Shown: piece by piece, positions 1-11,200 of the stretch
Layout of the letters: the number at the start of each line of letters is the position of its first letter
Position numbering within the stretch: position 1 is the stretch's first letter
NCBI GenBank assembly: GCA_020650975.1
Contig: JAIPMN010005023.1
Coordinates: 1 to 22,032 of the forward strand
Reading direction: 5' to 3'
Source of the DNA: Apostichopus californicus
Taxonomy: Eukaryota; Echinodermata; Holothuroidea; Aspidochirotida; Stichopodidae
DNA length: 22,032 nucleotides
Position numbers and translations under genes: made by a program
The notes under the pieces: generated by a model
What the model saw: the letters and a program-made list of their open reading frames with translations, nothing else
The model's database searches: none
What the model was told of the DNA's origin: nothing

Positions 1-2147
1 TCTGAAGAAGATCCTGCTAGGATCGAAACGTCAGGCCAACTTACTTTTACACATTCTCTTACACAGGCTCTCTAGTGGATAAGCAGTTTGCTAACAGTTC
101 TATTTTATTATGATTTTCTAATGGAAGAATCGCAGGAATGAAGTGAATGCGTCTACTGACTGAGAATGGATCAGAACGGTTACAAATTTACAAATCTTTG
201 TATGGGGATGTTAACAAAAGCAAGTCATTGTTCATAAGCTGTTTCAGTCCTGTGATTCCTATTCCTTTCCGACATCAGGGATGCTTAGTGTCATATATAG
301 ATACATGTAAGGCTGCAAGTCACCGATATTCTGAGACTCAACCTGTTCAAAGTGGTAAGCACCAGGAAATTGTCCATATATGGGCAAAACAGAAATAGAA
401 ATTCATAACGAAATTGAGATCCACGTTAGACCAATTCTAGACACGTGAGGTGATAGGATGAGAAGGTTGAGAAATGACTGGTTGTTACTTGCTGCTTAAT
501 AGGGAACCATTTGACTACTTAGACACGGCAAAGAAAATAATTGTAAGGTTATCGGTAGACAGGTAAGCAAGATATCAAAGTCAACCTTTATACGGGTCGA
601 CGTGCGAGATAGCATCAAAATTAATTCAATGAGTACAAAACTTCCATTTATTTTAAATAGATTGTAGATGTACAAATTGTGTAAACCTAGCCTCATGAAC
701 TGTAACTGTAAGTACGGTACGCCCCTAACACCTTGCTAAAGTCAAACAATTTGAGAAAACTTTATGATCGATAAAAAAACATTATCAAGCCATCAAGTAT
801 CTAAACTCTGCTCACTTGGTGATCTTGATTTTGCCCTTCAGGTCGGAATGCATAAAAAATGGAGATGCATCAAACCTGCGCTGTGTTATTTGGCTTAACG
901 GTGCGTGCCGGATTGGCGTGCGCAATACGATACATTCGTAGCAGACGATCGGAGTCACTACCTGGTGAGTGTGTATTAATCTTGTTGTTCAAGGTTTCGG
1001 GCTTACGCTAACCGAGGTTGACAAGAGGAGACGAGATGCACAGTTAGCGTCAAACGGTCACCACGACGATCTAGTCAAGACGTTTACAAAGACGAAAATA
1101 CCATCCCCCAGCCCTCCCATAGACCGCATTCCAAAAATCACTGCACTTCTGGAGTCTAGAGGAGTTTGTCACAGGTTTCAGTTTGGGCTTTAAGTAGTGT
1201 CGACACCTAGATAAACAAATAATTGGTAATTGGCTGCAACTATCCGACTGCTTTACTTCAATGTCAACTTCTATCATACTCCTCTGCCGTTCAAACGGTA
1301 AGGAAGCTGGATTTTTGATCTACTTGTTCAATGATGTACAATGACGTGGACGTCATTCTCAAACCGAATTTATTTAGCGTTTGTCTGTTTCTATTCGACT
1401 GCCGATATTCTAGGGTAGACAGGGAGTCTTGGCTTCAATCGCTAGAAATGCAGTGTGTTACGAGAGTAAGAAGTTAAACTTGTTGAAGTCGCCGGCTTTT
1501 CTAACCTTGGGATGAGATATTTAAACATGTGACACATAAGGACCTCGTCCAACTCTATACCATCTGTTATTATCCAATCAGATCTGACTGCAATATTGGA
1601 TGAATGTTCTACACAATGTTGAGGGTAAAAATAATTTTTTTCTCAGTCTGGCTACTGTATAAGATGTTAGGTTGGCAGAAATGCAAACAGTTTTTGAAGT
1701 AACAGGTTGTCCAATAACAGCGACTAATGCAGTTGACCTATAAGAGACCAATATTGTCGATATCGGCAGAAACCAATACTGCACACTGATAATCAATTTG
1801 ACACTGCATATTCATATGTTTATGATAATGGAATTTGAAATTATGCATAATCTGGAGACCTAATTTATTCACAAGCATCCAAAACTTTACTGCATTTTGG
1901 ATATTTACAAGGGATGAGCTTACATGTCTTCACATCACAACATTATCACTCTCCATTATATATTCCTATATTCCTGGTAACCAGCAAACCTTAGTGACCA
2001 GTCAATACTGACCACTGACCCTTCCTTATTTTACCACTCAAAGTGTCTAAGCGTGTGGTCCTGATGTTGTGAGGAGACAGGTAAGCGAGGAATCCGAGTA
2101 AGTACAACCCAACCAGAACATTTTGACCGTTTACCGACAGTACTTAC
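1..2147 (-). other. Intron 4 of the ARRDC gene (partial, runs off the left edge)
   Basis: I searched the minus strand for the expected C-domain start (a CCWFC-type block and following strands) and did not see it, so the whole stretch is read as intron. It has an ordinary AT-rich composition except for a relatively CpG-rich patch around 890-1150. That patch holds two short plus-strand open frames, described separately. No structured RNA or transposon ends were recognised here. Confidence 0.7.
859..964 (+). other. Candidate small plus-strand coding exon in a CpG-rich patch, unrecognised
   Basis: An ATG at 859 opens a frame that reads MEMHQTCAVLFGLTVRAGLA and continues CAIRYIRSRRSESLP, then meets a consensus-like donor GTGAGT at 965-970. 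Without splicing the frame stops at 1009-1011 after 50 codons. The patch is richer in CpG than its surroundings. A second frame just downstream (969-1193, no ATG start; ends ...GVCHRFQFGL) is also open, but no plausible intron joins the two. No family is recognised and it lies antisense inside an ARRDC intron. It may be chance, an old element remnant or a small exon. Confidence 0.15.
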
Positions 2148-2295
2148 CAGTAGTGATTGAGTGTTGATATCAATGTGATCAATAACAGTGAAAGCCCGTT
2201 TAGTCTTACTGTTGAAACCCCAGGGTTTGTCTATTTCTGCCTTCAGCCAATAACGGATCCGACCGTATTTACCCTCAAAGGATGTGGCCACTCTC
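2148..2295 (-). CDS. ARRDC3-like: ARRDC exon 4 (residues 113-162)
   Basis: This 148-nt exon follows acceptor CCCAG and a long C-rich pyrimidine tract, and ends at consensus donor GTAAGT (2147-2142) in phase 0. The first base completes the Gly codon from exon 3, followed by 49 codons. They begin RVATSFEGKYGRIRYWLKAE, then IDKPWGF, then TVIDHIDINTQSLL. ATSFEG, RYWLKAE and HIDINTxSLL are hallmark alpha-arrestin blocks at the end of the N-domain, where ARRDC3 has [23 protein letters not shown] and HIDINTPSLL. Open reading continues past the donor for about 37 residues without family similarity. The next exon should begin in the linker before the C-domain and is not found between 1 and 2147. Confidence 0.93.
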
Positions 2296-5200
2296 CTGGG
2301 AAGGGGAAAGGGGGGGGGAGAGAAGATACATTGATTAAATTAAATACAAATAACTATAAAATCAATTTACGATATATATATATATAAACGATACAATCTA
2401 CCAATACAACCATCAATACAACCATCAATAATTCAATACAACTATCAATCAATCAATATACATCGATCAATCTATCAAAGCTTTTCACTGCCCATGTAAA
2501 ACAAAGACTTGACGTGTAACTTTCACAATGAGCATTATTTCTCCATTGTACCTAGATATTTTAACAGTACTGCCTCTACATACAGTATGCTAGAAAATTA
2601 AATAAATGGTCACCCCCTGTTCAAACTTCAAAGGTACTGTATATCCACATACCATCCATGTAATGTATGTTTTGTTTTTTAAGTTATCGTGTTTCCAAGC
2701 CAAGGTCACATGTATGCGCACACGCACACATGCAATCAACATCCCATAGATTCCTTATAGCCTTCGCCAATATATAAAATTTGACATTGCTGGTATGCAG
2801 GTAAACTCCGTTCATCTATGGCATGTTTTGACTACCCGCAAGAAAACATTTAAATGGGTACATTTCAGCACTGTGCTCCCTTTGATACAGATCAACAGGA
2901 TTTCAATGTTTAATATCAGCATTTTGCACAGTATCTATGTAAACATATGCATCTGTCCAAAACTTGGTTTTGCATTACCTGAATTTGACTAAATTATAGT
3001 GAAGCTTGCAAAACCAGGCTTCTTCACCTGTAGAGAGCAATGACTAAGTACTACCTTATTTTTTTATTTATTTTTTTTATTTTTTATTTTATTTTATTTT
3101 TTTGATTTGTTTTTGATTTTTTAATTTGTTTTTAATTTTGTTGATTTTTTAAATTTTATTTTTATTAATAAATGCCTCTAAATTTTGCCAGGTAAAAGTA
3201 CAGACCAGGACCACAAAGTAGTTTCTTTTGCTTAATGGCATAACCTAGTAATGAATATATGACTGTACTCACCATACGAACACTTAAAGATCTACACAGT
3301 GTTTAGGATCCATAATTCTCATGGAACTAGACGCTACTTGACATTTACATGTAAACGGTTGAAAACTCCATTTGACACTTACCCACATGGAATTTGAAAA
3401 ACAAATCTAAGCTCATGATGGCCGGTGCGTAGTGTGGGATTACTGCCACCTTCGTGCTCATCTGTAACAAAAAAACAAAAAATGAGAAACATAACTTTAA
3501 TACGTTGGAATTTTTGTCAAACCCCACCAGGGTTTTCAGCATATATACTGTATGTCCTCTTCATATAGAACATTTTCACAAATTTGGCTCATGAAACCTT
3601 CAAAATTTACTGGCTGGAATACTTATGGCTGATAGCACTTTAATTCTCTTTACCGATCAATATGCACTCTCACATCTACCATAACCTACAAATATTGATA
3701 ACATATGAGCACTGTGCCCTCATTGACCTACTTCTGGGTCCAAGCGGACTGTCTATCTTCAATCTGAAATCTACGAATAATCAGCTCTCTTTAGTAGAAT
3801 AGTTAAATATTTCACAGAGTATTTTACATTCAGAGAGATATATAATTGCTTTGTTCGTTCTGGATAATATTAAAGCTCGCTTGGATGGAACGTGCTTTCT
3901 CCGCTATCAATCAAACGATGCATATTTATAAGGAGGCTAGCCATTGAATTTTTCACGTTTTTCATCTCATGGTTTGATTTTCCTCGGTCCGCACGCCGGG
4001 TCGCTTGAGCACTATTCCTTTTGTGCTCAGGTACTTTATATTGTTCGTTTTGAAGAAATCAATACCTCAAAATGATTCGGTGACTGATATCCATCATTGC
4101 AGTGTTATACAGACAATGGTACTAGTCTCTAACAATAATATATGCCAGAAAAGCAGAAATTTATGAAATATGAAAAATTCCAGATTTCAAAACCCCGAAC
4201 AGTTGATTTGAAAGAGAATACGTAGACACCAAATCACTTAACCTGTTCGGCTGTTTATGAACAATATTCAACATATATGCACTTCAAATGACCTTGTCTA
4301 CAAAAATAGTTAAAAATTTGAGTAATGCAAAAGTGCCCACTAGACAAAATGGAAAATGACTTAGAAATGGTAAAAATGTGGTAAACTGCTCCTCGATGTT
4401 TCAAAAATGTTACTTTAAAACATTAACCCACCTTCATGTTTGTAAAGGATCACTGCACCTGAGATATCAAACTCAAGCCAGTTGAAATTTTTTTTTTTTA
4501 AAAGCCACAAGAAAGAGCACCAAGTTTAGCTAATTCATCGGGAACTAGCCCACAAGATAACATTACCCTCAAGTATGCTTTATTCCTACAGGGCCTCTTG
4601 TGGATTACTGAGATCCCTGTGGTGTAGAATGTAGTGTCAGTGTCCCAACATTATCAAGTGACCAGCCAATGTAACAAACACTAAATTCTTTTTGTCAGAC
4701 TATACATATATAAATATACCTTTTTCTTTCTATAGAACTTCAATTTGATCTCTCAGCACACTCTACATTATCTATACTGTCAACATTAATTATTCTCCTC
4801 TCACCAATTGATGTTAAATAGGGCAAATATTATAGGATATTTTGTAAGGGGGAGGGAGGGGAGGGGGGAAATGTCCGCCCAGCAAATTTCGTTGTCCGAA
4901 AAACTGTATCAAAATATCAAAGAATAAACAATATTTACACTGTAGGAGAGATGTGTACATTTGATGAACAGAACATTGGCCTTTTAAATATTCTCTCCAG
5001 TTAGATCATACCCAAAATATGCCATTGACTATTTTTTTGGCAATATCTCCAAAGTGATAGAGAGAGAGAGAGAAACCAATTTATCTTTCTACCTACTGTA
5101 TTGGGGGGCATTAAGTTAAAATGCCGATCAGAATTTGATGTAAACAAATAGCCGGCCGCCGGAAGACGACCACCAAAGTTTCAAAGTCCGAACTGATATT

Positions 5201-8200
5201 TGTACATCTCGGACGATCAGACTAACATTCAAAATTTATCAGGACTGTTGAATTTTCCTTGCGGAAATTTCAGTTTTTTTGAAACACTGTCCTCCTCCAT
5301 TAATAAAGAAAGAAAAGACAAAATCTTTGGGTAAAAAAAACGCTTAAATTCCAAAGTTTCTGTCACTGACAGGTCGGAAGGGCAGGGAGATTAGGTTATC
5401 TGTAAATCACTAATAGAGCTCATAAACTAATAGAGCTCATAAAGATGGTACAGTATATGTATTTTACTGTTTTTTTCTATTTACTGTTTTATGTCTTTGT
5501 ATTTTCTAGATTGTTTGTAAAGCGCACAGATGCATCACGCGTAGTGCGCTATATAAGATTTTATTTACATTACATAAATACAACATACTGTGTTAGGCAT
5601 ATATGGTAGCTTTAATACGAACAGACAACTCTGCACACTTGCTGCATGAATTAACCATTGATACATAAATAAAATGTCACATTTAAAAACTGCACACATA
5701 ACTTCCAAGTTCAAGCACAGGTCTATGATTCCATTAGAAATGTCCTCTTTGAATTTCCCATCACGGAATAAAGTAATATCAAATTAGAGCTCCATTTACA
5801 GCCTCATATTTTGGTAATACCGTTCAACTTAACTCTGCCAGACGACATCCCTGAGGGTATTTTGTGTGCTTTCGGTCTGAATTTCAATTCTTGAAAGAAA
5901 TGTCAAACAGAAAATTGCATAAACTACTACTACTGTACGATGACTGAGTCATACTATTAAAGCAGCCGGTGCCTAGTTTGGCTTAGACTCATATCTGCAA
6001 ACAAAATGTTGATTTTGCTTTTCATTTTTTCTTCTTTCCCAAAGGAGCTGGGCAGATTTGAAGCGCATTAATGTCAATAATGGTGATGTTCGAGGGATAG
6101 GCCAATGGCAGGCAGAGATACTCAGACAATGTAATTCACTCTTTTAAGAGCTCTCATCTCAATAATATTGCAGTACATTCTTAGCTTGTGAAAAATTTTT
6201 AGGGTAATGTTCTTCTGCCTTCTTCCCTTGCTTCCTCTCCTGAAGAGCATTGACACTTGTAATTTGTTTTGCAAGATCAAAAAATATTAAAAAATTCTAT
6301 ACAATTCTTAGAAAAATAAATTTAATTCAAACTAATGGCACAGACAGAAATGAAACTGACGTACTGTATAATGACGCAGTAAAATTTCCCTCTGATAGCT
6401 ACGTACATCTCGTTCATGAACTGTCATACTTTTTGAACTGACTACAGGATCGGAAAGACTGTTAAGGGCTGTAATCGTATAGCCCTATACACAGATCAAT
6501 ACAAATCTACGATGCATTCGTGACTGACAGGGCAACCTATCTTAATGGATCCTTGGGAGTGAGATGCTGAGCCATTTAACTTCATAAAAAGATAACAACA
6601 CACTTGGAAGATTTACAAAACGTTTTGCTTTTTCCTGCCAAGTTAAAGGTGTATCGTTACAAGACTATCTTCTGATGATAAGCTTGCACGATCCATTAGA
6701 CTTTTTCGAGAATCTGAAGACCGGTATGGTGAACCCAAACTATCGTGTTCTACATACCAGGAATACTCGAGTCTCTGGAAAAAGTCTCAAAGAGAAATAA
6801 ACTGTACAAGCATGACACGACTGATTCTCGGTACGACAGTACTGTTTACGTTGAGAAACGGAAGTGGCTGGGGGTTACCGCAGTTGGAGAAGAGACTGAA
6901 GGAAAACTTTTGAAAGTCTTCCAAGAAACATCCCAGGTCGTTTCAGCAGCTTCGAGACTGAAAGGGTTCTTTGGTTTCTGACCTTCACCCTACCATCACT
7001 CTACACTCCCTTCTACAGAACATTACAACGATTATCTAATACATGTGTGACATGTTTTGGGGGGATTTCTGTCTACAAGTCTCTTCGTTAAACTTGCTTC
7101 GGGAATCGCCACAATCATTTCTCTCTACATTTGTTAACTCTAATCATTTCTCTATCATCTGCTTTCTATTCAGTTGAACCTACTGAGAAAGATTGAAATA
7201 GTATCAAAGCATGTAGGACAGTGTCCTTGGTAATAATGATCCTTACTTCAATTAACAGATGGTCTGCAAACCATGGAGAGCCAGCCACACAAACTTTTTG
7301 GTCTGTGAAAATGTTTTCGGTGAGCTACCAGATTTTCCCAGGTCCTTAGATCTCCAAGTTACAACTTCTCCGGCATTCTGAACATCAATTCTGAGGGGTG
7401 GGAAGAGGTGGGGGGGGGGGTGGTTGGGATCTGGTGGGGTGTTGCTCAGTTCTCATGAAAGATCCTGGGTAGTGAGCCTAACAGTTTGTGAAAAGCTGAA
7501 TTAAAGTTTAGAAAATTATTAGCTTGTCCTTTATTTTTATCTGATAGGTTTTAAAGATTTTTTTTCCAAGAAAAATGTTGTCGTCATGAACCGACCAAAA
7601 TGATTAAGCAGGGAATAATTTAGGGTTCCAATTTTGCGTAGCGGTCTTGCAGACTCTGTATTTTGTATCGTATAAATTACTGAGGTTTCTGTGTTCAAAA
7701 CCTGCTACTGTGTGCATCTTTGCACTTGTACATGATGTACAGTGCAGCAAATTGCCTACTTTGGCATAGCACGCTGCAATGCGATCACAAATACAGGTTA
7801 TACCCCGTTTAGTGACAAATTTCAAGTACGACATACTGCTTTAAGACATGGTTAAGTGTAAATAATTAATGACCCAGGTATGTGTACTATGCCTTACTCT
7901 GTGTTTATCACAAATATACCTAGATAATATACTGTAGGTACTTTGCGCTGTATCGTACCCTGTTATGTGTGTGCATGCGTGTGTGCGTGGGTGCGTGTGT
8001 ATGTGTGTGTGTATGGTTTGTTGCTGCATTATCGCTTCATCACTAGTACCTTCCATAGCTAAATGATAAAGAGACATCGTGGAGTACATTACGAAACCAC
8101 TAAATAGACCACTGTAGAGTAAGGTGACCATATTTGCCTGACTGGAATCAGGGACATTTATTGCGTGACTGATATGGGGGAGGGGTCTAAGGGGTGGGGG

Positions 8201-11200
8201 AAATTTTCAAGTGCCTAGGGTGCTCGGATGTAAAATGGTGATACTAAGAAGCACTTTTTAAATCAATTTTATTTTCAAAAATGTAGCTTTCTTCTTAGAT
8301 GAAATTGACTTACTTTACGAAAGAGTGCTAGGCTAGATCGATCTTGCATATTTTAACAGTGTTTCCACTTTACACTGGCCCACCTGAAATACTGGTTAGT
8401 TCCGTTCTGCGACTGCACACTTGACTAAATTTTGTTTTTACAATTATTTTAATAATAATGTGTGATTTTTTCCAAATTCCTGAACATTTTGACGAATCGG
8501 GGACATTTTCGGGGACACTTGTTCATCGGGGACAGCACACTGTAATCTGGGACTGTCCCCGAAAATCGGGGACGTCTGGTCACCTTACTGTAGAGTCTTT
8601 GCATACAGTTTGATTGTATGGTAGTTGTTCCATACATAACAGTGCCCGGCTACAGTAACTTACCTACAGCACATAGCATATACTACAGCTTCTTTTGGGA
8701 CTTTGAATCTGGGTACTATAACCTCACCTCTATAACTACAGTAACTGCCAGACAATTCTTTTAGCAAAGGCCACTGTATGGTAAAAACTGTTATGAACTA
8801 TTATAAAGAGTCTTCTCGTCCAAATTGGTGTAAAATACATGAGTGCTTTGGATTCTATAAGAATAAATATAAAAGCAACAATTTATTTGCTAAATTAACA
8901 TTCGTCATTTTAAAAATATATACTGTATCATATTGAGGAAATAGGGCATGTATGTTAAGTTTATTAAGATTGGGTGAAGATTTATGAACAACCACAAACA
9001 GAGCCATTTCAACTGTTTTCCCCACAAATTTCTTTTTTTATTACCCTTAAACTTATTGTGCATTGACATTACCTTATAATTGAACAGTTCGTATGCAAAA
9101 AATCACAAATTACCATTTTAAGTTAGAATCATGATTTATTGAGCACTGCTGATCAAAACTCTGCAGAAATGAAGTTGTACATTGCTAGTTTACTAATCAG
9201 TCACAAATATAAAGTGATTTTCATCCTTCAATGAGCTAAGTGCTCTTCCACTCGCTATCAAGCCTACCATCATTACAGTTCTTCAAGCTCAATTGAGTTA
9301 CAATTTACTTTATAGTGGCCAGGCCAATAAGAGTAAGTTTATTGCTGGTCAAGTTGCACAAGTTTTTTATGTATAGTGCTGCATATTGTACAGTACTTAG
9401 TCTAAAAGTTTCTTGGACATGGAATGATACCATAAATTAAGGTGACCATATTTTTTACCAGAGACATGGTATTGACGTTGCCCCCCCGCTCACCCCCATG
9501 TTAACATCAATGGGTAAACCTTATATGACAGAGAACATTATTAGAACCATTATACTGTGTATTTCATACATATACAATACTTACAATATTTACTATTCAG
9601 TAGAACTGGCAGTTCAAAATGGCACGGATAAAATATTCATGAAATGTTCACACAGGATGTGCATTCGTGATTTCCAATCAGGAAATGGTTTTTTCCAGGT
9701 CACAATTCATGCTGTCTTTCACGGAATCTGGAGGTTTCATTCAGGTTGTTCGGGAGAGCACGGCTGGTTTGTCAATTAAGACTGTTAAACAGATGTACAG
9801 TATATGGAGGAAAGATTTGTTCAATGTAACAATTAAAAACTGGCTATCACCGCCAACCTTACTGATTTGAATGTTCGTGAAGGATGATACTTACCTGTCT
9901 TCACTCAAACCATGCACTTTTCCATCCACCAAAGTGGCATGAAAGATGCCAAATATCTGACCCACTTTCTGGTCATTTCCTCTTCCTTATAAATTAATCT
10001 ACCATTCTGATGTTCAACACGGTCTGCATTACCGAGATGCAGCTCTACACTTTTAATCTAAAATCGATAATAGAGTCTAAAATATATAAACTCTTAAAAG
10101 GTTTGCTGTATTGGCCTCAAATATGCTAGATATTCAAATATGGTCACCTTTTGGTCCAAATTCTTAAACTGTATTTATTACAAACTTCGAGGAAATGTTC
10201 CTCACTGGGACATTCAGTCATCTTGTGTGTTCCTTAAAAAATGTCTGAGAATGATTTGGAGAGTAAAGACCTCCAGGAAAGTACTTTTTGAAAACTTCTA
10301 GCAATTATAACGTGGTATAATTTGGGGCCTATACTGACTACCTTTAACATGACCAAATGATGCCATTGGTTTCAGTGTCAAACAATGTTCACATTTTACC
10401 TCGAAAACGTGAAAAGAGAAACAAAAGAGAAATTAAAACGTATCAGATCCTAGTAGCACTGTGACATCACAGAACAAAATGGCAGAGCTCTCCCCGACAC
10501 GAGTATTAAACTAGGATATAGGTCTCTCAAACGGAATCAGATATTTCTTGAGATGTTTGAGGAAGTTCTGTCATACTAGTACAGTAAGCTACGACATGAT
10601 TGTTGGGCTTTGTGTCCGCTTTAAGCAGACCTAATTGAGCCCAGCTGACACAACAAAGTTAAACTTTAGTTGAACTATAGACATGACAACTTTAGGTTGT
10701 GTTAGCACATAATTAATAAGTACTAAAGACATAATCTAGCCACCTTCCTTCTACTACTGTACATATATTCTCTACCAGTCTCTAGACAGCATTACAAGAT
10801 AAGAGCACAATATTATCAAGGAATACCCCAACTGATAAGACTTACTGTAGCATATAACTGATAATACTTAGCATACTGTGCATACAGACAATGATGACAT
10901 ACTTAAGGGCTTTGAATAGCTAGCTGAGTGTACAATTAGAGTTTATAACATACAGGGTGTACTGTACCACACTACACATATCTACAAGCAAACCACACTT
11001 CTTACAGTATTAACTGTCAAAGTCTTTCAATGGAAGAATGATTTTGAGAAACCTTTGTTTCCTATTATCTGACAGATGAGATTAATGTTCGTTTTTTAAT
11101 GTATTTACCTCACGATGGTTATAGCTAGATGTTATACCTGGCCTATCACAGTTTCAGAGCAGAGGAATATACAGTATAACATGCCTAACTCTTATGATGT

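Larger units (their letters stand above)
2296..3382 (-). other. Intron 3 of the ARRDC gene
   Basis: This 1.1-kb intron is bounded by GTAAGT and CCCAG. It contains a short AT dinucleotide run at 2371-2386, an ATCAA-type degenerate tandem repeat at 2403-2480 and a long T-rich tract at 3057-3172. It holds no recognisable coding sequence; the plus-strand frame 2795-2992 has no family character. Confidence 0.85.

Noticed and set aside
2031..2147. Read-through of exon 4 as a longer protein ending RHFEW
   Set aside because: A consensus GTAAGT donor ends the exon at 2148 in phase 0 exactly where family similarity stops.
3345..3542. Minus-strand frame containing MSTKVAVIPHYAP as a small membrane protein
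   Set aside because: It overlaps exon 3 in a different frame; the arrestin frame is the one in phase with its neighbours.
7841..8131. Minus-strand frame with a His/Thr-rich stretch
   Set aside because: Produced by the GT microsatellite at 7968-8016; the rest has no family character.
9498..9870. Two overlapping plus-strand frames in the putative decayed hAT element, considered as a transposase remnant
   Set aside because: No hAT transposase motif is visible, the frames are short and the element borders are themselves uncertain.
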